From the NCBI RefSeq assembly GCF_005154805.1, contig NZ_CP039727.1, positions 2,973,501-3,037,500 on the forward strand: a stretch of 64,000 nt of DNA, read 5' to 3'. Of this stretch, positions 46,760 through 56,404 are shown in pieces. The translations under genes and the position numbers were made by a program. The notes beneath the pieces were generated by a model that worked only from the letters and a program-made list of their open reading frames with translations, had not been told where the DNA came from and made no database searches. Position 1 is the stretch's first letter. Each line of letters begins with the position of its first letter. This stretch comes from Bacillus sp. S3. Its GTDB lineage: Bacteria; Bacillota; Bacilli; Bacillales; Cytobacillaceae.

Positions 46760-48625
46760 ATGATGGATACACAGGCAGGCATCGAATGGATTATTGACAT
46801 GCTTCGAAAAGACCAATCTCCCGGCGGCTCTTGGGGCTACCCCTTTGAAACAGGGATTTCCACAGATGCTTATATGATCATTTTATTACGGACATTGGAA
46901 ATAAATGATGAAGATTTAATCAAAGGGCTGACAAAGAGGATCTTAAGCAGACAGGAGAAAAACGGCGCCTGGAAGCTTTTTTACGATGAAGGAGATGGTA
47001 ATTTAACCGCAACAGTTGAAGCCTATTACGCTTTGTTATATTCAGGTTACTACCAGAAAGAAGATACACGTCTGCGGAGTGCAAAGAACTTCATTTTAGC
47101 AAATGGCGGACTAGAGGAAAGCGGCATGTATACAAAGATCATGCTTGCCTTAACAGGACAATATAAGTGGCCGCCCTTTTCCCCGCTGCCCATCGAGGTT
47201 GTCCTTCTGCCAATGAATTTCCCGATAAACTTTTATTCATTTTCTTCTTTTGGCCGGGCAAATCTCGCACCTATTATGATTCTTGCTGATAATAAATTTG
47301 TGATGAAAACGGACAGGAGCCCTGACTTGTCACCATTATATTTACAGCGGAATGAAATTGGTCAATGGACCCGCTCGAACGAATATCAATCATTGCATTC
47401 TTTTATTGAAGAGGGTGTTAAAAATTTACTGGGATTACCTGAGCAGCTTCACCAACTGGCCATTGAACGGGGAAAAAAGTATATGCTCGACCGGATTGAG
47501 CCTGACGGTACTTTTTTAAGCTATTTCAGCAGTACATTTTTAATGATCTTCGCCCTATTATCCCTTGGTTACAAAAAGACCGATCCCGTGATTACTAAGG
47601 CAGTAGCTGGTATTCAATCAATGAAATGCGAGATTGACGGATTACCCCATATGCAATATACAACCGCCAACTTCTGGAATACAGCGTTAATTGGTTTCGC
47701 TTTACAAAATGCAGGAGTATCTCCGAAAGATCCAGTGGTTGTAAAGGCAAATCGTTATATACTCGAACGGCAACATCATAAGTTTGGTGATTGGGTGGTT
47801 CATAATCCAAATACGATGCCAGGCGGCTGGGGTTTTTCTGATGTGAATACGATTCTTCCTGATGTGGATGATACGACGGCAGCGCTCCGGTCTATAGCCA
47901 GAATGGTTCCTAACGAGCTGCCAGCATGGGAACGAGGGATTACATGGGCCCTTTCAATGCAAAATGATGATGGAGGCTGGCCTGCTTTTGAAAAAGACGC
48001 CAATTCAAAATTATTACAATTCCTCCCAATTGAAAAAGCAGAGTTTTTACTTGCTGACCCCTCCTGCGCCGATCTAACGGGCCGAACGCTTGAATTTTTC
48101 GGTCAATATACTAATTTACCCAAGGGTCATACAGCAATTAAGAGAGGAGAACACTGGCTTTTGAAAAATCAAGAAAAAGATGGCTCATGGTACGGGAGAT
48201 GGGGAATATGTTATCTTTATGGAACTTGGGCAGCCCTAACCGGACTTCTAGCTGCCGGGGTAGCCAAGGATCATTCTTCTATCCAAAAAGCTGCAGATTG
48301 GGTACGTGCGATCCAAAATAAGGATGGCGGCTGGGGAGAATCCTGTCATAGTGATAGGAGAAAAACGTATGTACCTTTGAAGGCAAGTACATTAACACAT
48401 ACCGCCTGGGCGCTTGATTCCCTAATTACCGCTTCGGATAAACCGTCTCCTGAGATTCGAAAAGGAATTACCTATTTACTGTCTTCACTTGAAAAAGATG
48501 ACTGGACAACTGATTACCCAAAGGGGCAGGGCATGGCGGGCGGCTTTTATATCCACTATCACAGCTACCGATATATTTTTCCACTGTTGGCGCTATCCCA
48601 TTATAAGAAAAAGTTTGGATCATAG
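46760..48625 (+). CDS. sqhC: Squalene-hopene cyclase family (sporulenol synthase type)
   Basis: 621 residues, a monotopic membrane terpene cyclase. The catalytic DxDD motif is DVDDTTAAL (Asp368-Asp371). Several QW repeats are visible: QSPGGSWGYPFE, QEKNGAWKLF, QNDDGGWPAFE, QEKDGSWYGRWG and QNKDGGWGES. In B. subtilis the homologue cyclises tetraprenyl-beta-curcumene to sporulenol, a C35 terpenoid of the spore. In other bacilli, squalene is used. The sequence alone does not separate the substrates. The start follows GAGGAGTTCGT. It is monocistronic and ends with a strong terminator. Confidence 0.92.
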   Translation: MMDTQAGIEWIIDMLRKDQSPGGSWGYPFETGISTDAYMIILLRTLEINDEDLIKGLTKRILSRQEKNGAWKLFYDEGDGNLTATVEAYYALLYSGYYQKEDTRLRSAKNFILANGGLEESGMYTKIMLALTGQYKWPPFSPLPIEVVLLPMNFPINFYSFSSFGRANLAPIMILADNKFVMKTDRSPDLSPLYLQRNEIGQWTRSNEYQSLHSFIEEGVKNLLGLPEQLHQLAIERGKKYMLDRIEPDGTFLSYFSSTFLMIFALLSLGYKKTDPVITKAVAGIQSMKCEIDGLPHMQYTTANFWNTALIGFALQNAGVSPKDPVVVKANRYILERQHHKFGDWVVHNPNTMPGGWGFSDVNTILPDVDDTTAALRSIARMVPNELPAWERGITWALSMQNDDGGWPAFEKDANSKLLQFLPIEKAEFLLADPSCADLTGRTLEFFGQYTNLPKGHTAIKRGEHWLLKNQEKDGSWYGRWGICYLYGTWAALTGLLAAGVAKDHSSIQKAADWVRAIQNKDGGWGESCHSDRRKTYVPLKASTLTHTAWALDSLITASDKPSPEIRKGITYLLSSLEKDDWTTDYPKGQGMAGGFYIHYHSYRYIFPLLALSHYKKKFGS

Positions 48626-48628
48626 GAT

Positions 48629-48662
48629 AAGCATCGACGGCTTAGAATTACCGTCGATGCTT
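48629..48662. terminator. Bidirectional terminator between sqhC and mug
   Basis: AAGCATCGACGG and CCGTCGATGCTT form a 12-bp perfect stem. Confidence 0.92.
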
Positions 48663-48665
48663 TTA

Positions 48666-49169
48666 TTAATTAACTAAATCAGTGAGCTGTTTATATATCC
48701 CAACAATTTCGTCCAATTTCATTCTTACAAGACCACTTGAAGAAGGTGCTACAAAATCGATTACCCCTGGAACAACAGACTCATGCTGCCTGCCCCATGG
48801 GGCCGTTTTTTGGCCGCTGTACTGTAGATAGACACCCTTCCCGACAAAACAAACCAGCTTGGGCTTATACTTCTCGATTTTGTGCTTTAAAACCTCCCTC
48901 CCTTTTTTATACTCGCCCTTCGTAATTTCATCGGCTGCTTTCGTGGGCCTTTCCACAATATTGGTAAAACCAAATCCTAATTCTAACAGCTTGTAATCCT
49001 CAGCTGGCTCATATTTCCGATGGGTCAAGCCTGCCTCAAGCAAAATTTTCCAAAACCGATTGTTAGGGTTAGCATAATGATGCCCGACCTTACCAGAGCG
49101 AATACTTGGATTAAAGCCGACAAATAAAATGTTTAAATCCTCTTTAAGATGATCACCGATTGGGTCCAC
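48666..49169 (-). CDS. mug: G/U mismatch-specific uracil-DNA glycosylase
   Basis: 167 residues of the Mug/TDG branch of uracil glycosylases, removing U or T opposite G. The active-site motif is GFNPSIRSGKVGHHYANPNN (GxNP), followed by RFWKILLEAGL. The second motif is PSSSGLVRM. The start is probably the GTG at 49167-49169, six bases from GAGGAGG. The ATG two codons earlier directly touches the ribosome site. Confidence 0.9.
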   Translation of the reverse strand: MDPIGDHLKEDLNILFVGFNPSIRSGKVGHHYANPNNRFWKILLEAGLTHRKYEPAEDYKLLELGFGFTNIVERPTKAADEITKGEYKKGREVLKHKIEKYKPKLVCFVGKGVYLQYSGQKTAPWGRQHESVVPGVIDFVAPSSSGLVRMKLDEIVGIYKQLTDLVN

Positions 49170-49278
49170 GTCCATCCTCCTCAAATCACCATATTTATTT
49201 ATTTTACCACATCATTTTCAGAGTTTTTTCAGAGTACTGGATTACACTGCTGACATAAGAACCAAGGAGGGATTCAAA

Positions 49279-49899
49279 TTGAATCAAAAATGGAAAAAGC
49301 TAACGATGTTATTAAGCATCATCTTAACGTTGTTTACGCTAGGAACTGGAGTGATGGCTGATGATGATGACGGTGACGATGAAAAACACGAATATTTTCA
49401 AAATGACAATGATTACGATTATGACGATGATGATGATGATGATTGGGAGGCACCGCAAAATCAAATCATTAACCAACAGCAAACAGAATATTGGAATATC
49501 TGGTCAAGGGAGGCGCGAAACAATCCGGATAATCCATTGCCCATCATTGAACCGGCCGAACTTTCCATTACCGTCAACAATAAAGAAACCAGTATCTACT
49601 TTATCCCGCAGGATGGCCAATTACTTGTTTCAGCAGAGGCAATTGCTGATGTTTTAGGGGCGGAAGTCAAGTTCTATTATCAAAGCAAAATTTCAGTTTT
49701 AACGAAAGACAATCATGAATTAATTATCAGAGCAGGGTCAAACGCAGCATTTGAAAACAAGATTAAAACCCCAATGCCCATAAAAGCTGCATCCTATGAA
49801 CAATCTGTTTATCTTCCTGTTTCGGTGGCGGCAAATGCACTCGGATATCGTGTCACATGGGACGAAAATAAAAAAACATTGATGTTTCAATATATCTAA
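49279..49899 (+). CDS. Exported protein with copper-amine-oxidase-like stalk domain
   Basis: 206 residues. A signal peptide covers residues 1-27, then an acidic Asp/Tyr-rich linker (DDDDGDDEKHEYFQNDND). Residues about 95-205 are a stalk domain (copper amine oxidase N-terminal-like) with LSITVNNKETSIYFI, LLVSAEAIADVLGAEV and VYLPVSVAANALGYRVTWD. Stalk domains bind cell wall or partner proteins outside the membrane. The TTG start follows AAGGAGGG at seven bases. It is the first gene of an operon with apbE and a ferric-reductase-like gene. Confidence 0.85.
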   Translation: MNQKWKKLTMLLSIILTLFTLGTGVMADDDDGDDEKHEYFQNDNDYDYDDDDDDDWEAPQNQIINQQQTEYWNIWSREARNNPDNPLPIIEPAELSITVNNKETSIYFIPQDGQLLVSAEAIADVLGAEVKFYYQSKISVLTKDNHELIIRAGSNAAFENKIKTPMPIKAASYEQSVYLPVSVAANALGYRVTWDENKKTLMFQYI

Positions 49900-49916
49900 A
49901 GGGAGCGTGAAGTAAA

Positions 49917-51075
49917 ATGGCCAAATCGAATAAATCGAAGTGGGTTATTGGCCTTACAGGTACGGCACTTACTGCATTTGTTATCAGCCAAGTGGGTGCA
50001 AGTCAACCAAATGATGGCCTGCAGGGTCCCGAAACGATCATTACAAAATCAATGAGCAAGCAGGAAAAAGAATTCGTCCAGCTCGATTGGTCGAATTATG
50101 ACATAAATGGGGCCGCAGGCAATACAGGTGTTGAACAAAGTGATCGAACATCACGCAGGTCTTGACATTGTGGACTCTTTTTCGATTGACGCCATGAATA
50201 CGAACTTTTATTTTGCTGTGACTAATTGTAACCAAGCAAATTGGAAAGAGGTGTTGGCAGGCTGGGTGCGCTACGTTGAAAAAGAATAGTCCCGTTTTCG
50301 AGCTGGAAATGAACTGGGGCAATTAAACGGGTTGACCGTCGGTGATGCGATGACGATTTCCCCACCGCTCTTTGATGTACTGAAATGCGCGGAGGAATAC
50401 CGTCAAACGACAAATAGCCTCTTTTCACCTTATTTATTACCACAGATGCGGTTTCATGGCTATGAAGCTTCATTTCCGTTTGATAGCGGCAGATTTACCG
50501 GGAGCACTATGCCGCCAGTGAATGGAATAGACGCTTCTCCTCTTCGCTTCGATTCCAGGACATTTACGGTCACGCGAATCGCAGAAGGCTTCATCGATCT
50601 GGGCGGGATTGGAAAAGGATATGCAGTCCAGGCTGCCGCTCGTTGGTTAAAGCGGGTTGGCGCTGCTGCCGCTGGGATGGTGGACGGAGGCGGTGATATG
50701 ACAGTATGGTCGGATGGCAGCAAAGAATGGACAATCGGTGTGTCCCATCCTTTTCAAGAGGATGCAGAAATAGCCCAATTCCGTTTAAAAAATGGAAGTG
50801 TCGCCACCTCAAACATCGTTTATCGCAGCTGGCTTCAAGGGAATGAAAGGAAACACCATATTTTAAATGGAAGAACCGGCCTTCCCGTCAATAACGACTT
50901 TATTCAAGCGACAGTCATCGCAGAGAATTGCCTTGATGCAGAGGTTGGGGCAAAACTTTGCCTGATTGAGGAGGAAACAAATATGAAAAGTGAATTAAAA
51001 AATCTCAGTTCAGCCCGGTCCTTTCTGCTAGTGAATCAGCTAGGAAAGGTTGTGGCTGGTGAAATGGAGGAATAA
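49917..51075 (+). pseudogene. apbE: FAD:protein FMN transferase (ApbE), broken by a frameshift and a TAG
   Basis: The first frame gives a signal segment (KWVIGLTGTALTAFVISQ) and runs out at 50165. The protein continues in another frame from about 50150 (GLDIVDSFSIDAMNTNFYF). It then meets TAG at 50287-50289 in a VEKE-stop-SRFRAGNELGQLN context where the family has Trp. The rest, to 51075, has FSPYLLPQMRFHGYEASFPF, the ApbE core GFIDLGGIGKGYAVQAAARW, VDGGGDMTVWSDG and HHILNGRTGLPV. ApbE attaches FMN to Thr of exported redox proteins. Two independent lesions make loss of function very likely. Confidence 0.87.
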
Positions 51076-51080
51076 TTCCC

Positions 51081-51644
51081 GTGAGAGATTTCTTCTCAGT
51101 ATGGACACTGATTCGTGTCTCCGGTTTTTTAGCGTTTTATTTGATGACTCTTTCCCTGGCAATCGGGTTATTTAGTTCCTTTTCAATTCTGAAGAAAAAG
51201 AAAGCCCGAATGGTATCAGCCCATCAAATAAGCGGCTGGTATGGACTCTTAACGATCTGTTTTCATCTATTGTTAATTTGGCAGGATCAATACGTCCCCT
51301 ATTCGTTAGCAGAGATTTTCATCCCATTTTATGCAAAAAACGAACCATTATTCTCGGGTTTAGGTACTCTCTCGTACTACTTATTTTTTATTGTGGTTGG
51401 TTCCTCGGACTTTTTCATCAGGAGGTTAGGCATCAAAATGTGGAAGAAAATTCACTTTGCAGTCATTCCTGCTTGGTTATTCATGCTCGTTCACGGCATT
51501 GCCATTGGTTCGGATTCATCTGAACCATGGGCCCTGCTGCTTTACTTAACCTCCAGTTCCTTTATCCTTGTTCTCCTATTTATGAGACTATTAGAATCTA
51601 TTATGCTGCATCAGCCAGCTGGACAAGGGAAGCCCAAAAAATAA
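51081..51644 (+). CDS. Ferric-reductase-like heme membrane protein
   Basis: 187 residues, about five or six membrane segments. Two His pairs are placed as in bis-heme ferric reductases and MsrQ-type proteins: HX13H in AHQISGWYGLLTICFH and HX12H in IHFAVIPAWLFMLVH. It should carry electrons across the membrane to an extracytoplasmic flavin or stalk protein. Here ApbE, the flavin-attaching enzyme, is broken. The GTG start at 51081 follows GGAGGAATAATTCCC, six bases after the apbE stop, so it is translationally linked. Confidence 0.83.
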   Translation: MRDFFSVWTLIRVSGFLAFYLMTLSLAIGLFSSFSILKKKKARMVSAHQISGWYGLLTICFHLLLIWQDQYVPYSLAEIFIPFYAKNEPLFSGLGTLSYYLFFIVVGSSDFFIRRLGIKMWKKIHFAVIPAWLFMLVHGIAIGSDSSEPWALLLYLTSSSFILVLLFMRLLESIMLHQPAGQGKPKK

Positions 51645-51672
51645 AACGACAGCCATTGCTGCCGTTTTATTT
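51642..51672. terminator. Bidirectional terminator between the redox operon and the two-component operon
   Basis: AAAACGACAGC-CATT-GCTGCCGTTTT (one mismatch) with T-run on the plus side. Confidence 0.8.
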
Positions 51673-52905
51673 TTTTCCTTCGAAAATCACTGTAAAAACA
51701 GTCCCTCGTCCTTCCGTGCTTTCTACATAAATTTTTCCTCTATGTGCAGTAACAATGGTTTCTGCGATGGAAAGCCCCAAACCTGAACCACCCTTCTCCC
51801 TCGACAAATCAGCACGGTAAAAGCGGTCAAAAATATAAGGAAGATCATCCGCAGCTATGCCACAGCCTGTATCTTCTACTGTTATAATGATTTTTGTGTT
51901 TTTTACCGTCAATGAGAGTGCTACCTTTCCTTCATTTGTGAAGCGAAAGGCATTATCTAATAAAATATATAGTAATTGCTGTATTTTCACTTCATCACAA
52001 ACTAGATAAACATCTGGAAGAATCTTTTGGTCAAATTTAATTTGGTTGGTTATTTTTCTTGAAAATCTTTTATAAACAGCGGATACTAAGCTTGATAGAT
52101 TCATTTCTTTCATAACTAAAGTTAATTGGTTCTTATCACTTCTAGCTAAACTAAGGAGATTGTTAATCAGGTTATTCATAAGACTAGCTTCTGTTTTGAC
52201 ATCCTCAAGAACCTCTTGTCCCAATGGGCTAAGCTTGTCTTTTTCCTCTCGCATCAATAAATCGACTGAGCTATAAAAGATACTTAGCGGGGTCCTTAAC
52301 TCGTGCGAAGCATCGGAAACAAACTTTTCCTGCTTTTGAAAGGCGTTTTTAATCGGCTTCATCGCCTGCCCTGCAAAATAATATCCGAGGAAGGCGAAAA
52401 AAAGGCTAAAAACGAGTGTTAGTATGATTAGCGTCCAGGTGATATTTTGGATTAGGTGCTGTTCACTTGTGATGTTCATCCCAAGAATGACAAAACCATG
52501 CAGCTTACCATTGCTTCTTAGCGGTTGTTTTACTAGGAGGAGATGCTGCTGCTGCCACTCCATCCTCTTTGTATATGAATCCTCGTTTAAGGAATTATTT
52601 TTTTCAATCCAGCTGGAGAGATTTTGGATTGTTTCCTCTCCATAAATAAGCTTATTCTGCCGATTGAACACATAGTAAAATATCGTTCGGTTTGGTTCAT
52701 ATTCCAATCCATGATGATCGTTTTCATCTAGATCCTCCATGAAGTCCCATTTTTCCTTAGAAAAATAAACTTGTAATTCATCTACTTCTTTTTCATTTAT
52801 TTCGTGCGAGATTAATACATAAAGTAAGCTAATAAACAAGAGAAGTAAACAAAGTAACGAGAATGAATAGAGAAGGGTTAACTTTGCTTTTAATAGGTTA
52901 AACAT
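51667..52905 (-). CDS. Two-component sensor histidine kinase
   Basis: 412 residues. Two membrane segments (residues about 7-32 and 158-180) bracket an extracytoplasmic region of about 125 residues. The H-box is FVSDASHELRTPLSIF (phospho-His), N-box LLYILLDNAFRFTNEG, G1 TVEDTGCGI, F FDRFYRAD and G2 GGSGLGLSIA. The gene overlaps the response regulator by eight bases (ATGTTTAA). It converges on the redox operon, so it might sense an extracytoplasmic redox or copper signal; this is a guess from position. Confidence 0.92.
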   Translation of the reverse strand: MFNLLKAKLTLLYSFSLLCLLLLFISLLYVLISHEINEKEVDELQVYFSKEKWDFMEDLDENDHHGLEYEPNRTIFYYVFNRQNKLIYGEETIQNLSSWIEKNNSLNEDSYTKRMEWQQQHLLLVKQPLRSNGKLHGFVILGMNITSEQHLIQNITWTLIILTLVFSLFFAFLGYYFAGQAMKPIKNAFQKQEKFVSDASHELRTPLSIFYSSVDLLMREEKDKLSPLGQEVLEDVKTEASLMNNLINNLLSLARSDKNQLTLVMKEMNLSSLVSAVYKRFSRKITNQIKFDQKILPDVYLVCDEVKIQQLLYILLDNAFRFTNEGKVALSLTVKNTKIIITVEDTGCGIAADDLPYIFDRFYRADLSREKGGSGLGLSIAETIVTAHRGKIYVESTEGRGTVFTVIFEGKK

Positions 52906-53575
52906 CGAAGCGTCTCACTTTATAGCCGATTCCCCTTACATTTTGAACGAAAGACGGCTCCCCGGGGAGGTCAATCTTTTTTCGTACCAATTTCACTAAA
53001 GCATCCAAGGCATTTTCGGATACTTCGGTTTCATATCCCCAAAGTCTTTCAAATAACACCTCTCTAGTGATGACTTGGTTGTGATTACGCATGACGATTT
53101 CTAGGAACTGGTACTCTTTCTTCGTTAGGTCAATCACGGAATCTTTCCGTTTTAGCACATGAGAGTTCAGGTTTAGGCTGAAATTCCCGATGGAAATAAC
53201 CTCTTCGAGCGGTTTTTCCTTTCTCCGGCTTATCGCTCGAATCCTTGCTAATAATTCATTAAATTCAAAGGGCTTAATTATATAATCATCCGCACCTGAA
53301 TCAAGACCTGAAATAATGTCTTCATTAGCATCTCTTGCGGTTACAAATAAAATTCCACTCTGGTTTCCCTTTTCGCGCAGCCGTTTGCAAACTGATTGGC
53401 CATTTTCCCCAGGAAGCATCCAGTCCAATATGATGAGATCATAAGGAAAGATACGGGCATGGTCGTAAGCATCCTTTCCATTTTTCACCCAATCCACACG
53501 GTGATATTCATTTTCCAGTAAATGAGATACCAGCTTCCCAAGTCGGACATCGTCCTCAGCAAGTAATATATTCAC
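52898..53575 (-). CDS. OmpR-family response regulator
   Basis: 225 residues. Receiver domain: ILLAEDDVRLGKLVSHLL, phospho-Asp in LIILDWMLPGENG, switch Thr in GILFVTARD, Lys in DDYIIKPFEFNELLAR. Winged helix: LTKKEYQFLEIVMRNHNQVI, and VSENALDALVKLVRKKI. The GTG start at 53575 follows GGGGTGGAAAAA; a GTG three codons earlier overlaps the ribosome site. It pairs with the overlapping kinase. Confidence 0.93.
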   Translation of the reverse strand: MNILLAEDDVRLGKLVSHLLENEYHRVDWVKNGKDAYDHARIFPYDLIILDWMLPGENGQSVCKRLREKGNQSGILFVTARDANEDIISGLDSGADDYIIKPFEFNELLARIRAISRRKEKPLEEVISIGNFSLNLNSHVLKRKDSVIDLTKKEYQFLEIVMRNHNQVITREVLFERLWGYETEVSENALDALVKLVRKKIDLPGEPSFVQNVRGIGYKVRRFDV

Positions 53576-53663
53576 TTTTTCCACCCCATTTCAAAAAATC
53601 CCTTTACTTATTATCATATCAAGCTTCTCTGAAAAAGGAGTGAAATATCCGTGAACTTATTTT

Positions 53664-54239
53664 TCAATTCTTCATATGACGGAAAGAAGTAATAATGGTG
53701 GCAAGAAGCCCGACTATGGAGATAATTAGCAACGAATATAAGAGTTTCACATCCCTTAGGAGGAAGAGTCCAGTGAGGATAATGACCGCATCAATAGCAA
53801 CCATGATTACACCAACATTTACCTTAGACCATTTAGCAAGCAATAATGCGAGCAAGTCCATACCGCCCGGGCTAATATGATTTCTAAGCATTACACCGAC
53901 ACCAATGCCAATAATAATTGCGCCTAAAATAACACTGCTCATCATCGGCAGTTCGAATGTTCCATTTAATGGTAGTAGAAATTCAATCATAAACCCCGAG
54001 ATAACAGCACCGATCAAACCATTGAAAAAATAAATGGGATCTGACTTATACGCAAACATATACACAGGGATATTGAGCAATATGAAGGTAATCCCTGCCT
54101 TAAATCCCCATAAATAGTTTAATAATAGGCTGATGCCAAAAATCCCGCCATTGATTAAATGAAAGGGAAGAATAAAACCGTTAATACCAATACCAATCAA
54201 AGTACTCCCAAATCCGATAATTGCCAATTTTTTCAGCAT
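53664..54239 (-). CDS. YitT-family membrane protein lacking DUF2179
   Basis: 191 residues with five or six hydrophobic segments. The family motifs FILPFHLINGGIFGISLLLN and NHISPGGMDLLALLLAKW are present, but the cytosolic DUF2179 domain seen in the protein at 40.8 kb is absent. It lies upstream of the regulator-kinase pair in the same direction with an 88-base gap, so possibly the same transcript. Function unknown. Confidence 0.85.
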   Translation of the reverse strand: MLKKLAIIGFGSTLIGIGINGFILPFHLINGGIFGISLLLNYLWGFKAGITFILLNIPVYMFAYKSDPIYFFNGLIGAVISGFMIEFLLPLNGTFELPMMSSVILGAIIIGIGVGVMLRNHISPGGMDLLALLLAKWSKVNVGVIMVAIDAVIILTGLFLLRDVKLLYSLLIISIVGLLATIITSFRHMKN

Positions 54240-54358
54240 ACCATCATTCCTTGTCCAAGTTCTTTATTACCACTTATATGATAATAGTTGAAACTTCATT
54301 CGACAGGATTTAAAAGGCGTTCGAAAAAAACATGACCGCAACAGGTACCCCAACACCA

Positions 54359-54772
54359 TCAATGCAAGTACTTTTTCCTAGCAGCAAACCTTCTTCGGTA
54401 AACAAACTTTCGCAAATCATCGTCTTTTAAATTCCCGTCGTAGGTTAAAAAAAGCAATGAGCGAAACTCCGGATATCGTTCCATAACGAAAAGGGCGAAC
54501 TCCTTCCGTTCGCCCTTCAATTTCATTTGAAAATCATTGCAACAAATGATTTCATCGAGTTGCTTTTCATAAAATGCCTTCGTATCCTCCCATTTTTCCT
54601 TCCGATCCCTCAAAATATCGCGGGCATAAACAGGAAGTTTATCAATAACCTGGTCAATATAGCCTTCCGACCACATCAACATCTTATCTTTTTCGGTAAG
54701 TTCAAAGACCATACTCATCAATTCAATGTCATCCATTTCTGCACTTGTTGCATACTTACCAACCTTGTTCAT
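54359..54772 (-). CDS. Hypothetical helical protein
   Basis: 137 residues, no membrane segment. It is mixed charged, with YARDILRDRKEKWEDTKAF and a terminal RRRFAARKKYLH. The middle has a CC pair (DEIICCNDFQ). I do not recognise the family. The start is the second of two consecutive ATGs because GAGGTGG lies five bases ahead of it. It is downstream of htrA in the same direction with a 47-base gap, so possibly co-transcribed. Confidence 0.65.
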   Translation of the reverse strand: MNKVGKYATSAEMDDIELMSMVFELTEKDKMLMWSEGYIDQVIDKLPVYARDILRDRKEKWEDTKAFYEKQLDEIICCNDFQMKLKGERKEFALFVMERYPEFRSLLFLTYDGNLKDDDLRKFVYRRRFAARKKYLH

Positions 54773-54819
54773 CATTCCACCTCAAAACCAAATTTAGAAT
54801 GGTCTTATTTTACCGCGGA

Positions 54820-56256
54820 TTATGCGTCTTTATTATTAGTTAATTTGGCTGTCAACGTCACTTGCTTGCCGTCACGGTACACTTCAAATTTAATCGTTTC
54901 GCCGTTTTTTGCTTTAGTATATAAGTATTTTCGTAGGTCTGACGAATTCGCAATCTCTGTACCATTCATCGATACAATGATATCTTTTGGCTGGAAACCG
55001 GCCTTAGCAGCCGCAGAATTTGGGTCAATGTTCATCACCAACACACCTTTTTTCACATTTTCAGGCATGTTTTGCCAATACATCTGTGGAACTTGGTCCA
55101 AGTCTGCAAGTCCGACACCTAAATACGGACGTTCAATTTTACCGCTTTTAATTAATTGATTTACAATCGGAATAAGGTCATTACTAGGAATCGCAAAGCC
55201 TAATCCCTCAACACCACTTTCAGAAATTTTCAAACTATTAATGCCAATTACTTGACCTTGCGGGTTAATTAAAGCACCACCGCTGTTTCCCGGATTAATG
55301 GCGGCATCTGTCTGAATGACGTTGGTATCCCAATTACCAGCAGATGTGGAAACTGAAATACTCCGTTCTGTAGCACTAACAATTCCTTGCGTAACAGTTC
55401 TTGATAGATTAAGTCCGAGTGGATTCCCAATAGCATATACTTGGTCACCAGGGCGAAGTGTCGAAGAATCCCCGAAATCAGCCGTTGCGGTAACATATTT
55501 GGCATCAATTTTCAATACTGCCAGGTCTGTTAGGGCATCTGCCCCAACAACCTCAGCTGTAGTCTTTTGACCATCAAACAAGGAGATTTCAAGCTTTGAT
55601 GCCCCTTCGACCACGTGGTTATTAGTCACAATATAGGCACTATCATTATTTTTTTGAAAAATAACCCCCGAACCGGAACCACTTTCTACACTTTGTGAAC
55701 CATTCGGGTTTGCATAAAAATTATTTTGCTGCTGTTGATAATTGACCACACCGACAATTGCTTTAGAAACTTTCTCTACTGTATCAGCAATGGAACCGGA
55801 AGATGCAGCGGTTGGCTGTGCTGACACTGGTCTTACCGCTGAGGCGCTATTTCCCGAGCTGCTTGCTTGATTTTCCACATTGGGAGCAAAATTTTTCATG
55901 TAATCAGTATGCGGTAAAACTGTTAATGTCAAAACAGAGCCAATAACGCCTGCAGCAATTGTCGAAACAAATCCTCTTCCCTTCCGTTTTTTCGGTTCAG
56001 CCTTACTGTTCGATCGGGATTGTTCTAAAACTGGCGGAGCAGCCATTTCTTCCGCTTCCACAGATTCAACTCTTTTTTGATTCTCTTCAGAAATGTTCGC
56101 CCCCACCGAGAAAGTAGCATCCACTGCATTTACATTTTCTTCTGTTATACTGTGATCAGTCTTGTCCATATCAAATTCCTTTTTGTTTATATTCTCTATG
56201 TTCTCTAATGAGTTTAGGTGATTTTGTTCAAATTCATTGTCACTTTTGAATTCCAT
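54820..56256 (-). CDS. htrA: Membrane-anchored HtrA-type serine protease
   Basis: 478 residues. A cytosolic N-terminal tail (about 95 residues, acidic then basic) is followed by one membrane segment (STIAAGVIGSVLTLTVLPH). The trypsin-like domain has the triad His in IVTNNHVVEGA, Asp in ALTDLAVLKI and Ser in NPGNSGGALI. A C-terminal PDZ domain follows (GKIERPYLGVGLADL, AGFQPKDIIVSMNG). It degrades misfolded secreted proteins outside the membrane. The ATG at 56254-56256 is preceded by AAAGGAG. The next operon upstream encodes a two-component pair. Confidence 0.93.
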   Translation of the reverse strand: MEFKSDNEFEQNHLNSLENIENINKKEFDMDKTDHSITEENVNAVDATFSVGANISEENQKRVESVEAEEMAAPPVLEQSRSNSKAEPKKRKGRGFVSTIAAGVIGSVLTLTVLPHTDYMKNFAPNVENQASSSGNSASAVRPVSAQPTAASSGSIADTVEKVSKAIVGVVNYQQQQNNFYANPNGSQSVESGSGSGVIFQKNNDSAYIVTNNHVVEGASKLEISLFDGQKTTAEVVGADALTDLAVLKIDAKYVTATADFGDSSTLRPGDQVYAIGNPLGLNLSRTVTQGIVSATERSISVSTSAGNWDTNVIQTDAAINPGNSGGALINPQGQVIGINSLKISESGVEGLGFAIPSNDLIPIVNQLIKSGKIERPYLGVGLADLDQVPQMYWQNMPENVKKGVLVMNIDPNSAAAKAGFQPKDIIVSMNGTEIANSSDLRKYLYTKAKNGETIKFEVYRDGKQVTLTAKLTNNKDA

Positions 56257-56368
56257 TACAATCAATCTCCTTTAAGTTTGTTCTATTCCTTATCTCTACT
56301 TTAACCTTCAAATCTTAAGAAATTATTAACAAACTTTTACGAGCCGAAGAAATAATATGAAACAATAT

Positions 56369-56398
56369 GAAAAAAAGCTGCAGAAATTCCGCAGCTTT
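56369..56398 (-). terminator. Terminator of the second two-component operon
   Basis: AAAGCTGCGG-AATTT-CTGCAGCTTT hairpin (one bulge) followed by TTTTTC on the minus strand. Confidence 0.8.
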
Positions 56399-56404
56399 CG
56401 TTAA

